Positions 1 to 13,507 are shown, counted from the stretch's first letter. The stretch: 64,000 nt of DNA from Anoplopoma fimbria (GCF_027596085.1 NC_072449.1:25146522-25210521), one strand, 5' to 3'. The notes: a model not told the origin generated them from the letters alone. Numbers and translations are program-made.

Positions 1-1589
1 CGCGGGGCAGAACTCTCAGACGGGACAATTTAGCAGTCCAGGAACCAACATGTCTGTGTTTACAGTGATGTTAGAAGAGTAATACATATAGAAATATGCT
101 GTTAACAAAAATGCTTAAATGCATCTTGTGTAATTCCTGGATATTTTACCATACACAATGTCCACAATGTTCTATTGTTTAACATTTGTTGAATTCCAGA
201 TGAGTAGTGAATGCCTGCTGGCTCTCTGTTCAGATGATAGTTGCTGTTACATGAAATTGTATCACTGGGTCAGGCACAGATTATCTCAGTGTGCCAATGA
301 CATGTTGTACATCTGTCGTATTGTAGATAAGCACATTAAGGATTACATGAACACCAAAAACACACTGCTTTAATGTGGTCAATAAACGCTGCTTATAAAA
401 CAGCATCAATCTGTATTTCAGGAAACGTTAGGATCATTCCAAACATTGGTCTGGTGAGGTAGTCGGCTTGTTTGTATTGTACCATTACAAAGTACTTTTT
501 CCATTTCAGCTGTACACAATCAGAAGCTACAAGCCCTCTCTATTTCAGTTTTTTTCCCCAGAGATCATCTGTCCTCTAAGACCCCCTTTTATCAAAGAAC
601 TGAGACACAACATTGAAGAGAACACGTCAGTAGCCACTCGTCCTTTGTAGTTTTCACTTCATTTCTGCTGTTGTTGTCACTAAACATGTGTCATGCATCA
701 TCCTCTAATAACATGGAGACTGCATTGTGGCTCTTTAATGAAAGCTCTCCACTTCCACTTCATCTAGATTACATTACAGATGTAATGTTTAAGTATAGTA
801 CTCATATGAATATTCAAAGAATGGTGTGTGTCATCAGTGGCATGAAGAGCTCTGATTTTTTTTAATAATATTAAAATTTGAATGTATTGCTCTGTAGAAA
901 GGAGATCAAGTAGGCTGTCTGAGAAACTATTAGGCCTACGCACAGGTGTTTTCTATTTTTTTCCTGTTTATTTTCTTTGCAAGACCATTAAGCAACATCC
1001 TGCCGGATTATGTTCTTATTATGTGGGCAAGGCTCATTTAGTTTCATAAATGCTCAGTTACATCATAAACACATCCAGTTGGCTGAGTGAGATACGGCTG
1101 ATTTAATGCCTAGCACTAATGCTGCTGGAAGCTACCCTCTCCTGGACACTGTGCCAATCACACTAACTTTGAAAAGAATATCGATGAAAAAACTTATTGT
1201 ACGAAGACATTTATATGAAAAGGGAAACTCTGATTAGTTTACATTCACATATCTTGAGATAGACCACAAATACATGATATGCTTGAGGTTGTAGTGCTAA
1301 TGCACTCACTGTGAGCTGGAGAGGAGTGGAATGTAACAACTTGAAGTGTGCATTTCCCAACCATTGTGTTTGACTTGATTCAACTGCAAATAAACAAACA
1401 TAAAAGCAAACCTAAAATGAAAACAGATCTCTGTCCCCAAAACAGTGTTGTGGATCAAAATGTGTTTATGTATCTGAGAAAGAACTAATTTCAACCAAAA
1501 CTTGATCATATTGATAAGGATATGGACAAACACCATACTCATTGCAATTCAACACACCAGAAGAACAGAAAAAATCTAAAAGACCAGTG

Positions 1590-1860
1590 TGCATTTTATA
1601 TATTTGTATTTGTTTACTGCACTTATCCTATTCGTAGTAGTTTGTAGCACTTATTATATTCGGATTAGTCTGTTGCAATTATTGTTTTCGTAGTAATTTG
1701 CCTCTGCACTATACTTTTGCTCTGGTTTATGCTTTAAGATGCTTGTTTAAGAAAGGAGATGCACTTATGACTTCTGGTGACTAGTAGTTCTCTTGAATAC
1801 CTATGTTGAAGACACTTCCTGTAAGTCGCTTTGGATAAAATGACTGTAATGTAATGTAAT
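1590..1860 (+). repeat. Common percomorph dispersed repeat, 3' portion
   Basis: Contains the familiar teleost block gcacttatcctattcgtagt ... ttgcctctgcactatacttt ... taagtcgctttggataaaat, ending in tgtaatgtaatgtaat. The same tail occurs at 11,620-11,658 at the end of the SINE and, reversed, at 13,510-13,567. This suggests a shared LINE-type 3' end. Class assignment is from memory. Confidence 0.7.
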
Positions 1861-2899
1861 ATAATAATGGAGCTACTCCATGTTGCATTACTGCTATCGT
1901 TTATATCCCAGTTAAGAGCCATGATCAAGATCTAATTAATGCTAAGAAGATACACACAAACCTTTCCTTAGAAGGTAATGTCAACTCACCCATCACCTCC
2001 TCATGCGTCACAGCCCTATGACTGTACAATCTTTCAGCCTCGCCTCATCTTTCATCCACTGTTCCAACAGCAGGGTTTGTAATTTATCCTTTGAGGTTGC
2101 ATCTAAACAACTGCTCTCTCAGTCTGACTCAGTATAATGCTAATCAGGGCCTGCTCATCACCTAGCACCAAGAGCTAAAGCTGACAAATAGAGCTATAGG
2201 CCCCTTTTCTTTGAGAGTAAGGAGAGGAAAAAGGAAGCTTTAAAACACCACTCCCTAAATTCCTCCTAGTTCCTTCCCTTGACTCCCGGCTGGCTGAGTT
2301 CAGGCACCACCTGTCTGTCTGTCTGTAGGGAGATGGGGACAGATTCACGGTGAACTGGGTTGCCTGTCTCACATGAGCAGGCAGCCCTCAGAGGCAGCTG
2401 TCCCTCTCTGCAACACAGAGCAGCGAGCTCTAACAATGGCATTCCAGATCTGCTCACAGCTCCCCACCCCACATCTCTTCCCCTCCCTTCATCTCTGTTC
2501 GTCCTTTCTATTGTCCTCCCTTTTTTCTCTTCTCCCTCTCAAAACCACATAAATGCGTTCATAGCATCAACAGTTCTGATCTCAGCCACAGACGTCTTGC
2601 AGATGGGGATTCTTTTTCAGGCGCGTGAGCCCCATTGTTGATCCTAGGCCTACTGACGAGGGAGCTGCACGAGCCCTTTCACTGTCCACACAGCCAGCCC
2701 TTCCCCGACCCGCTCTGCCCCCCCTCCTCCTGTCTCGCCTCAAAAGCCCTCCCTTCCCTGGACTGTCTTCCCTTCACATGGACTCTGAATTGCAGCAGCT
2801 GAACGATGACATCAGGAGGAAGCTTGAGGAGCCAAAGCCCTCAGGCTCCTCCCCTCTCGGCTGGCTATCCGTTGATTTAAGGGTTGCAACCATCTCCCC

Positions 2900-3056
2900 C
2901 GCCTTCCCTTCCCCCTTCCCTTCCCTTCCCCCTTCCCCTTCCCTTCCTTCCCTTCCTTTCCCTTCCCTTCCCCCTTCCCTTCCCTTCCCTTCCCTTCCCT
3001 TCCCTTCCCTTCCTTCCCCCTTCCCTTCCCTTCCCTTCCCTTCCTTTCCCTCCCTG
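2900..3056 (+). repeat. (CCCTT)n/(CCCTTCC)n polypyrimidine tract
   Basis: About 155 bases made almost only of C and T on the plus strand, in CCCTT and CCCCCTTCCC units. The complementary strand is a pure polypurine run. The open frames through it (Pro/Phe/Leu-Ser or Lys/Gly/Arg rich) are products of the repeat, not genes. Confidence 0.95.
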
Positions 3057-4439
3057 CCTGTCCGTTCTCTCAGCAGCCCTCCTCGGCTCAGTTCCTCCCA
3101 CTCACGTCACCACAGAAAGAGGATCTTTCTTTAAAAACGGTCGCTCCTTTACAACAGCTCTGGGTTGTTGTTCATGTGCTCCATGAATAAAATGGATTGA
3201 AATACAAACATAAAAGATTACAAAATAACACCAATTCAATAATTGCTGATTGCAGATTGTTTAAAAATATCATTTATCATAGCCTAAATATATGTCATAT
3301 CAACACATTCTTACACCAGAGAGAGAATGGGTTGTTCATATATATACGTTCCATAAAATAGCATAGTATACTATAGTGTAGTAAAGTAAAATTTTTCCTG
3401 TCAATAAATCTAAAAAATAACAGAAATATTCCATCAGTTGAGAGAATAAACACAGCTCTGATAGAACTATGAGAGATACAGTAATAGTGACAGTAGAGTA
3501 CAGACTAGTGACCTAAATCTGCAGCATACTGTAACGTTTGAAGCAGCATGTGACTAGATCTTCTTCAAGGCTCCGTCACAGGAACTGCATGATCAGCACT
3601 TCATACAGATGAGGTCAGTTTTTCAAGTCAGCATGGAACTGTGCTTTTTTTTCTGTCACACTGGAAGATGTCGCCTGCAGAAAATCCACCGAATGTGAAT
3701 GTTGTTTGTAAATTCAGCTGTCTGAGTGCAAGGCATCTCTTGCCACTCTCACCCTGCATTACAGCTAAGTGGCTTAATGTCCTCCTGCGGGGTCAGGCCC
3801 TGTCTGCCATCTGGATTACTGTCTCTACCACACTCTGATGACACCATCACTTCCAGTCAACTTAAATCACAATCAGATAGTAAACACCCTAGGAAAAATT
3901 CACATAAACTTGGCCTGATACATAACTAATATGCTATTACCATCAGTGAAGCAGTGGCAGTCATTGCTTGTCCACAGACCAGACTATAAGTAGTTGATGA
4001 GCTCAGATTCAGAGAAAACATTGCTCTCAGCTTAACCATCTTGGATTTCGTCTGCTGCAGGAGGGCAGGCATGCCCCCGCTCTTCAACTCCCCCATAAAG
4101 AGATTATTTTTGTTGTTGTGAGTTGTGCACTTGGACTAGAGAGCTGTAATGCTTTCTGCAAATGAACACTCTAAAGCTTTGAAAGACTTCTTTTTATTAC
4201 AAAAAGTAACGAGTCAAGACAGCTAGTACAGTGCATTTAACCACAATGTTGAATGTTGATGAATTGAATCAGTGATGTTATCTTTTTTATGGATGGGATA
4301 ACATCCCACTTAGAATCAACCCAACTGAACAGATGATCTCACCCACAGTTATTCTTTTTCAACACATTTTTGTGGCATTTTACATATTATTATTATTTGA
4401 TATTGATAGTGGATAGAGACTGAAAATATGGGGAAGGAG

Positions 4440-4560
4440 AAAATTGGAGAATGTTCTATCCAGCCAGGAACCGAGCCAAGGACTTGCTGGCCAGGGTATT
4501 TGGGCCTATGTTGTTTGTGCCCTAACCTCTCGGCTATAAAGCCTATCAACAGTTTTTAAG
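4440..4560 (-). mobile_element. tRNA-derived SINE fragment (different family)
   Basis: On the minus strand it reads tatagccgagaggttagggc (A-box-like), followed about 40 bases later by cttggctcggttcctggc (B-box-like). This spacing is that of a tRNA-derived SINE head. No tail is evident. Confidence 0.45.
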
Positions 4561-5659
4561 TACATATGAGAGCATTACATAAAATTCTGTAGAGAAACGA
4601 TAGAAAATATCATTACATGGGTAACTCAGGGTACTTCCAAAGTGTGATGCAGATATCTATTTATTAGTAATTTTAAATTAAATTACTTTAATTAAAAAAA
4701 AAAATTCTTAATTAAAGTGTGTGCTTAAAGGTGACAGTTCAAAAGAAATGGATAATTGTTTTTTAAACTATAGGTAAATAATTGTTCCTGATGTAAACTG
4801 GTTTTGGATTATCTTGGCTAACTGGGAAATGGTTCTAAAAAGAAATGTTGCTATTGAGTAATATTTCTTGCTTTTAGCACTACAAATGAATGTACTGGGG
4901 TACAGAAGTCTCCATGGCAAAGATCTTGAAGACTTGGCTGATAAAACAAAAATAGCCCACTAGGCCTGATATTAAGGCTGATTTGTTTTATCTCTACATA
5001 TCATCATACATGCAACATCACATATAAAATAATCAAACTGATGTTCAAAGGAATTAACTGTGTTCTATGAACTGTGTTGCACAATCTGCGCATGTCCATT
5101 ACTCGTCTATTACAATCACATCATTGTGACACGATTCCCCTGAAAGTTAATAAACGAAACTGTGACTACTTAGGACTCCAGGATGTTTGCACTTTAAGGG
5201 CCATAAAAAGGTATTTCCCCTGTTTCCTCTTCCCCTGTTTGAGTAAGAGGCCACTACCTTTTCCTCAAACTGCATCCAGTATTTGAAGACTGTGTTACTG
5301 TCATTTTTGTTCCTTTGTTAGATTATATAAAAACATTGTTAGCAATAATGTCTCTGTAAATCTGTGATATCTGCCGTATGTGTGACAGCAGAGAGGACTT
5401 CAGACTTAGAGACTTCAGACTACAGAGTTTTCAAACCGTTTAATTTAACCGTCAGCTGTCTGCTGGACCGGTAAACCTGGGAGAAAGTCTCAGTGACCTG
5501 AAATAGGAAGTACTGGCCCTAAATGATGTGCTGTACAGATTGTGTTTAAATATAGATTGTAGTTTATGTTTCCAGCCACATCTGTTGTGTCCCTGTGCAT
5601 GTGTCATCATGCAGTTATTGTTCCTGCCTACACTTCGACTTGAGCAGAACAATTTCTAT

Positions 5660-5697
5660 CAAAATCAATCAAAATCTAATGATTTTGATTGATTTTG
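5660..5697. repeat. Perfect 17-bp inverted repeat, 4-base loop
   Basis: The arms are caaaatcaatcaaaatc and gattttgattgattttg, exactly complementary, with loop taat. AT-rich. No gene is nearby. Confidence 0.95.
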
Positions 5698-8233
5698 TTT
5701 TGATGAAGTTGCAAGGAAGCATGTAAATTGTAATAAAGAAGTACCTGTGTTTGACTGAGAAAGAAAGAAGGCACAGTTAACATAAGTAAGTTATGTACCA
5801 GAGAATTGAAACGATCCAAAGGGATGCATTATTATCCATAAATTACATTTCTAAAAAGCATTTGGAATTGTTTTTGGTTTCCCATAGGTAGTAAATCAAA
5901 AAACAAATGGGAAATGTGTTGAGGGGCTGCTGTGGGGCCAGTGAGGGTGCCTGGCTCTATGATGACTCATCAATCATTATTCACAGAACACAGAAAGCCC
6001 TTCATCTCAAACTAACAAGCTCCCCGTACACTTCACTGCCTCGGATGAAGGAATCTGTCTCGATGCATCAGTCTCTGTCAGACCGGTCATAGCTGTGGAC
6101 GTTGGGTTTCACATAATGAAATAAATACTATGTCTGTGCACATAGTGTATAACAGACTCAACATGACATACAACTATTTGAACCAGTGCTATTTGTTTAT
6201 TATTTATATTATTTTAGTGGCGCTCAAATTATCCACAGCTGGGCTCAGTGTTTATGTTTGTAGTGTTGAATATGTAACTGACTAAATCTGTACATATCAA
6301 TAGTGAACAACTGTAGAAATTGACCCTAATTATAAAGTACAACTAGTTTCAGTACTTCATCATTAAAATCGCCTTTATTATTATTAAGTATGTGTGCACA
6401 TGCGAGGAGTTTTCTTTTTCAATGTACCTACATAAAAATAGAAATAACAGCTGGAGACAAGGACAAAAAAGCTGGGGAAAAAAGGTAAAGAATAGACAGG
6501 ACTGCTATGTACACAAGTGAAAAAATAGGTGTAAATATAAACATTGTATAAATATATATATAAAAAGCACTAATGACAAACAATAAAATAATAATTAAAA
6601 CTGTACTTCATCAGACTAACATCATGGCTGTTGTCTTTCATATGCCTTTGTTTGCAGACATTAGATTGATAAGATCTGACAACTACTGAGAGAAGGCGAC
6701 AGAAAGTGACAACATCACGTCGAGTACAGTAGTCAATAGAGTTTTTAATCAACACTGACACAAAAAGGGAGTGAGGAGACAGTTGTGTCCCTCCCAGTGA
6801 GCCCACTATCATAAAAGGCTGGCAGAAGACAATGCAGCATGCAGAAAGTGTGTCTGCAGGCACAACATGCACTGCAGATTTTTACAAAAGGTCGATCAGT
6901 GCTTGAGCACAGGCCCCTGCCTGCGACCCTCATCCACCTGCAGTAAGAGCTACAGACTGTGGTGTCTCATACGGTGACTCAGATCACATGATGTCTTGTT
7001 GTTGTGTGGAAACCCACTGGCCGTGTTTTGTTGGATGATTTGATGATACCAACGGTCAGTGTGCAACGCCAGTGGTGTCGCAACTTGTAAACGAAATGCA
7101 ACTTTAAACACGACGAGTGAATGTTCAGAATGAATGTGGAACTGGATGTGACTTTGGCACGACAGCTTGTTGAGCAACACAGTGGGAACATTAGAATAAT
7201 GGATTTGTGTCATTGCACACATTGTATAAGCTTTGATGTGAATACATGCTTCTTCATATGGTTATGTTATTGTGTACTTGTGTTGCATCATGTACAGAAT
7301 CTAGGGGAAATGCCCTCAAACAGCGAAAGTGCTGACTTTCATTAAAATGGCAAAGCCTAAACAAGCAGTTCAGGAAAATCCATCTTTAAAGAAGGCCCAT
7401 TACATAGTCTAGCGCTTGGCTTTGATCAATCTTAAGTGTAGACCTACCATGCATACAGAATATTGAGCAGAATAGAATCAGTTGTAGTCAACATGCATAT
7501 TCAGTTCCCAGTCTGAAAATGAGCCATGAATATGTATTGGGGGAGTTGAAAAATCTAGAGATGTTATCAATTTACCAAGTTTACTATAGGATGCTTTTAT
7601 GGTGTGCATATACAACATATTACATTTTTTGTACTTTTTCTGTACTCTCATAGGCCAATGCCAAAGTTATTGCACTGTAATATGGTTAATACCTACACTT
7701 CGGTTCAGTCTTTATTGTCCTGCAGGGGAAATTGTTTTTTTTCAGACTTTATGATGAAAAGCAATAAAGGCTAAGAGGGCAGTATAAGGGACAAAACGCA
7801 TGTAGAGGTCCTGCCACAGGCCTCATTTACATGAGCATAATGTAACCTGGAGATTAAGTTGTTATTACGACTGTGAATAATCAGGGCAAATGATCCTGAT
7901 TAATCAATCTATCAATCAATCTATTTATCAATTTCTTTATCTTCAAGTTTGCCTGGGCGCACAAACATTTGATTTAATTTTGACAACAATAGGGTCCAGC
8001 TACATCTTTCCTGTCATATGTTTGTGTATTCATATGTGTATTTAGAGGTTGTATCTAGTCACTTCTAAGATATAATTCGTACTGTTCCTGGCGGCTTACA
8101 CTTGGTTACTATTTTTTTGGATTTACAAAGATGTATTGAAACCAGTACCCAAACAGTATTGGGTACTGGTAGAGTCAACATAGCACCCTTGTTTTTAACA
8201 TAGTTGTACAAATGCTGCCAGTCCTGTCAATCT

Positions 8234-8250
8234 AAAAAAAAAAAAAAAAA
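8234..8250 (+). repeat. Poly(A) run
   Basis: Seventeen A residues in intergenic sequence. No clear retroelement body or target duplication was seen beside it. Confidence 0.9.
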
Positions 8251-9111
8251 TGGACATGATGTGAGACTCAGAGCCCATTTATACAAACGGAATGAAACCC
8301 TGAAGTCCAGAGTCAGACATGTAACCCCTGCTAAGCATCTGCCCTTAGGCGCAGAATCCAGGACCGTCTGCAGCCTCCCTGTGACCCAGTGCAGACAGCC
8401 AACTGAGTAAAAGCAGCCAAACATCTTCATCATCTGCACTTATCAAGCATGTGACATTTGAAATGAGCCATATTCCAAAAACAAAAGACCAATAAAAAAG
8501 GAACCACTGAGCCATATGCTCACAGTCATAGGCCAGATGTTTGAAAATGATGCATTGGCTGTTCCTACTGCTGCTGCTGCAGTACAATGCAACACAAGGA
8601 TTCACAGGATGACATAAGCAAACAATACTGATGATTCACAGCGATACACCCCATACATATTCAGATTAGAAAACCAAGGAGAGACCACTAATCCTCCAAA
8701 CAAAAGAGCATGGATGCCTGATTACAGAGCCCAGCCCTCAGACTGCAGCAGAGATGCCCACCTGCTCCACAGAGCCAGGGCTGCCTAGGAGCTAAAATGG
8801 AGAAGTGAGTGGGCTGGTTGAGGAAGCAGAGAAGAATCAGAGCAGTGGAGGGTTCTAGTGCAACAGTTGCTCTTAAATGAGGCTGGAATACAATGTGTTT
8901 AATGAGAGATGGATAAAAAACACAGCATATATCCTAAAAGTAAGGGACTGGGCCTGTGATCTACCACAGCACAGATGCTTGATGGGATTCAGTAATCAAT
9001 TATTCATTTGCACTCATTCCAGTCATTGTACTGTGTTATTTAGGGACTCCACAAACAAAGATGAGAGGGCAGAGATACGATTTCATGAAAAGAAGTGAAC
9101 AGCCAGAGTGT

Positions 9112-9350
9112 ACTCACATGGACAGGCCGTGTCAGCATTGCAGGCCGCCGAGAAAGCTTTCCATTGTCAGTGTCCCCAATCCTCCGCAACAAAATCCACA
9201 GCCCGGGCGACAGAAAGGAAAGGGCAGGGTCTGTCTGGGAGGAGAAGGGGGCAGTAAGGAAGAGGAGAAGGGAAAGGAGGAGATTAGGGGCGTTTCTTAC
9301 ATGCAGCATTGGTCAGATGGCTGATGGGAGGAGTTGTGGAACCCAATAGC
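9112..9350 (-). promoter_or_regulatory. Promoter-like patch with a possible first exon on the minus strand
   Basis: On the minus strand, two CCAAT-type elements (attgg near 9,345; ccaat near 9,310) and a GC box (cgcccc, about 9,287-9,292) precede a CpG-containing stretch that ends at a gtgagt donor (9,117-9,112). It would drive a gene to the left. In human, TRIM3 sits next to ARFIP2, but no TRIM3 coding exon occurs in this window, so the target is unknown. Confidence 0.3.
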
Positions 9351-10784
9351 ATATGGAGGGGGTAGGGAATATGCAAAAGAGATGAAATCTCAGGCAGTGA
9401 CTGCTGGATGGAGTGTGTCTGGTGCAAAGGGGTTTGGCTTCCTTAGATCCCTCCCATTTCCCCTTAAAAGGACAAAGGATGCAGTTTATTACCCCTCACA
9501 GCTTCAAATTGAAAGGAAGCACAGCATTTTTGGAGTATAAAGACATATACTGCTGCATAGAATAACCAGGACATTATCCTGAAAGCTACTTTAGTTCAGT
9601 GGATCAGTTTCACAGCACGTGTCCTGTAATATTTTCTTGGAACTTGAATCATGAGACCCCAATTTCCTGCATATCAAAAGTCAAAAGGGAAATTGTTAAG
9701 TACTATTATGAGCAGGGAAATCAGAGGGTGCGGGTGAAGGCAGGGGGACAGGGGGAGGCCTGTTTGTTCTGGTATGGATGATACAGTTATTTGGGTCAGG
9801 TGGTGGTGGTATGGGGGTTGGGATCAGCGCACTTGATGAGTCTATTTGAATTTATAGGCTGTGTTTAAATGGGAGAAAATAACATTTTCACCTAGAAATG
9901 CAAGAAAGGGGTATTTTAAGAACAAAGCAAGATGCTCAAGTCTGCGCTCAATGGATCTTTCACTCAGTAGGTTTATGGGTAGGGGAGTGGGGGATGGGCC
10001 AACGCTCTAGGTAAAGCCTAATAAGAAGGAGGATAACAGAGAAAGAGATGAATAAAAAAAAGGTGGAAATGTATTGTAATGTGGATGCTGTGTTTGAGGC
10101 TACTGAGGATTTTCAGGCGGTGGGGAGTTTGTTGGGGATGGGACTTGGGGTGAGACGCAAACACAGTCATCTTTGGGTTTTATTCTGGAACGTGGAGTTG
10201 CCATGGAGACTGCTTCCATCATAGTTTAGTCAAGATGGCTGATGCAGTCTGGCAGCACCAGTGAGCAGGTCACACAATACAGTACCTCTCACTGCCAATA
10301 CTGACGAGACAGTCAAAATAGCTTATGACATGGTTTGTACCATGTTGAAGATTTCAAATTTTCAGAAACATTTGTACATTATAACTAACAGAAAAGCATG
10401 AAAATATGTCTAATTTGCTAAGGCTAAATTAGTTTGTATTCATTTAAGAGGCTAACCCTTATTAGGAAAAAATATATCTTCAAGGTTGCCAGTAGCAACT
10501 CATAACTGCCTGGCCCTGCAATTTACTTGTAATAGATATGTAGATAACAATACAATTAAATCATCGACATGTACATGTTGTACAGCAGATGTATAACATT
10601 TCTAACAAATGATGTAACAATACAAGCAATCCCATAACAAGAGCCTGGGAGCTTTACATTTTCAGCATCAAACATTAGAATACAATCATTTTAGAGCTGT
10701 ATAAATATGTTGGTTGATGTTCTGTTCGTGAAAATACATTTGTTATATGAAGATGTTAATCCTCTTAGTTGGAGAGCAAAGTTA

Positions 10785-12100
10785 CCTTGACCTTCGACCT
10801 TAAGGGATTCTCTTATTATAACATGGGTATTCATACATATTTATTTACCACTCTCACTGATTAGAAATACAGTTACAGAGAACAATTTGTCAACTAATGA
10901 TTTAGTGACAATGCTATTTGTTTCTGTGTAATTTTGATGGCTTCCATCCCAGTCTTATAAACATTTAATACCAAAGAAATATAGAAAGCATTCAGATCAC
11001 TTCTGTTGGTGTTTAAATTAGGACAAAACTAGTAGGTCATTTTCTTGACCTCACTGTAACACTTCAGTCTAACAGCTAGAAAAGGTCCTAAAAAGAGAAA
11101 TATTACAGTCATAAATGCAGTGAGGCTGGTTCCTTCCATCATAAAAGGCAACCAGCCGTTGGCCCTTCAACCTCAGCAATCTCTTGTTAATTTGCGATCA
11201 GCACACTTCCATACTACTGACAGTCCGTGGTTGAGCTCTGCTCATATACAGGCTGCATTTGTAACACTGACCCATTTAAGCTCAAAACAATGGCTGAATA
11301 GAGCGAGACCCTGAAAGAATCATCAACCTTCTGCATTTTTGTTGTGACAAAAGATGAACGCAAAGATGGGGCAGCTGTGGCGTAGTGGAGAGCAAGGTAG
11401 CTCTCCAATCAGAGGGTGAGTGGTTCAATACCCGGCTTCGGCAGTCGATGTGTCCTTGGGCAAGACACTTAAGCCCAAGTTGCTCCTGAAGGCTTGCCAT
11501 CGGTGTGGACTGGATGTTGCATGAATGTTAGTTAGAATCTGATGGTGGCACCTTGCATGGTAGCCTGTCATCAGTGTGTGAATGGGTGAATGATATATGT
11601 AATATACTACTGATTGTAAGTTCTGCTAAATAACTGTAATGTAATGTAATGTAATGTAAAGAGACAAAAAACAAAGATTCATGATGTAAAACTGAAAAAC
11701 AACAGCATTGAATTCAAGTAGTCATTTATCAAAGTATCAAAAATAAACCAACATTTTACATACAGTCCAATCTCTCTATGCTTTCTTATGCCACCCAGTA
11801 TTCATTTACTTTCTCAATTAATTCTGCAAGGTTGCACATTTCAATCCTGACAAAGAACACACACTCAGTATTCCGCCAGCAACACCCATATTTTGTGAGC
11901 GACAGTTTACCTGTTACTGTTATATTGTGCCATCTAGTGGTACAACATACAACATGGCCTTCCTGAAAAAAACATTCTCCAATCTCTTTAATAGAACTCT
12001 CTCCATTTCTTGACAACCTTTCATCAATTTACGATGCTAATATGAAATATAACACTACATAATCAGCATGATGAGTTAATTACAATACTAAGGTTATGAA
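10785..12100. repeat. Segmental duplication, copy A (carries a SINE insertion)
   Basis: Direct copy of 23,013-24,150. The stretches 11,100-11,365 and 11,660-11,880 are nearly identical to 23,328-23,596 and 23,597-23,832 (about 95% by eye); the outer parts are more diverged. Landmarks in both include gtgaggctggttccttccat, gacagtccgtggttga and gccatctagtggtacaac. Copy A has an extra SINE at 11,367-11,657. Copy B has about 60 more bases than A near 23,840-23,950. The end of copy A at about 12,098 corresponds to a point roughly 40 bases short of the fhdc stop codon in copy B. Confidence 0.88.
11362..11662 (+). mobile_element. tRNA-derived SINE inserted in duplication copy A, with 5-bp target duplication
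   Basis: The body starts tggggcagctgtggcgtagtgg, containing a pol III A-box-like element, with a B box ggttcaatacc about 40 bases on. A middle part tgtccttgggcaagacactt follows, with a tail ending in repeated tgtaa units (gtaatgtaatgtaatgt). The flanking aaaga occurs on both sides (11,362-11,366 and 11,658-11,662). The homologous empty site in copy B confirms the borders. Confidence 0.88.
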
Positions 12101-13507
12101 TTAAATTGCAAAAAATGCATTTTATGCTAATTCATAAACTTTGGGGCACTATCAAGAGTTCTATAAACACCAGCAAATCTCTACTCTTTTTATCCAAACA
12201 GCATCAGATTAGCAATAGTGACTGTACTCACTCAGAAACTCAGCAAAATGTGTTCATAGGAAAACTAGCAAATTGAAACAATGTGATGAAATTAAATGTT
12301 AATTGTTATCCAGTGGCCAGGCTAAATCACTTTTCTGGAATGGAGTTGACTGTTGACATAATTCATATATAATACTATTTACTGTCCTCCAGTAGTCACA
12401 GTAGAGAACTACATAAAGCTAAGATATGAAGTTAGACACAAATTCCGGCCAATACTTTCCAAATAAATCCAACTGAACAAACTGAAGCAATCAGAAACAC
12501 ATTTAGAGAAATGTTGATGAAATGATTATGTATGTCAGAGTTAGGGACACCAACTCCACATCCTTTAAGCATGATATTGGGAGGTAGTCCTGTTAGCATA
12601 AACGTCATAAGTATCTGTATGAACACCAATCGATGATGCATGCGAAGCAGCGAGACACAAATAATATTTGCAAAAATGTCCCGATAGCTCATGAGGAGTT
12701 GTGTCTCTTTTTTAAATATTAATGTCTTCCTCCACCATCATGCATCCCTTCAGCACCCTGATGTGCCCAGCATTTGCAGATATTGTCTATAAGTGCAGCT
12801 TGTCCTGAATGAAGTGCTTCGATGTCAAGGCGTTGTGAAACCACAGGGTAAAAAACAGGAAATCCTGAAACAAAAAAATAAAGAAACATAATCTATGGAA
12901 CAGGATGAGACATGACACATTATCCATTTCATGATAAAACATTTAATTAAGTTTAATGTCTGCAAAATAAAAACTTATTTTTAAAAAAGACAATTTGAAA
13001 TGTAATTTCCCTCTAAACTTGTATTTATCAATTACAGTAGTGTCTGTGACACAGTTACACAATGACTTGGTCAACAAAAGAGTTTCAAGTCAATCTTATT
13101 TATCTTCTTCTGCTTCTTTGGAGACCAGTGCAATGGACTGTCAATTATATTTAATTTATACACTTTTCATAAAATTGAAACAAGCTGGTTCAATTTTAAA
13201 GATGTTGGGTAGGTTGACAGGAACTGCAAATGTTGTTAAATGATGAAAAGAAACCCATGCAGTCCTGATGATGCAGATTAGCTGAGTGCTAATCTAATTC
13301 ATTATAACTTGTTTCATCCTCACAGAGCCACCAACATAGCTGAGTCTTAGTCTTGCTTAAAATAGGCTGACTATACTAGTTTTCTATGTGTTTAGTTATT
13401 TGTGTCTTGACATTTGCAGCTCAGTTCTGTTGTGCTTGTTCCTCTTTTGTTTGTTTAAAACCTGTCTGGCTGCTTGTGTGTCTTATCCCATTTTTTTGTG
13501 TCTTAAG
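12101..13507. other. No supported gene
   Basis: AT-rich intergenic sequence between duplication copy A and the GT92 3' end. Nothing coding is recognised. Confidence 0.6.

Larger units (their letters stand above)
1..10784. other. Gene-free left flank
   Basis: Apart from the repeats, SINE fragment, pyrimidine tract and promoter-like patch listed separately, I see no supported gene in this 10.8 kb. Open frames are short, lack splice context and look like noise. One stretch at 2,777-2,870 (plus strand) reads MDSELQQLNDDIRRKLEEP, which resembles a coiled coil, but has no donor site and runs into the simple repeat. Confidence 0.6.

Noticed and set aside
2625..3134. 169-codon Pro/Leu/Ser frame
   Set aside because: Mostly translation of the CCCTT simple repeat. 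Upstream part has one coiled-coil-like stretch (from 2,777) but no donor or homologue.
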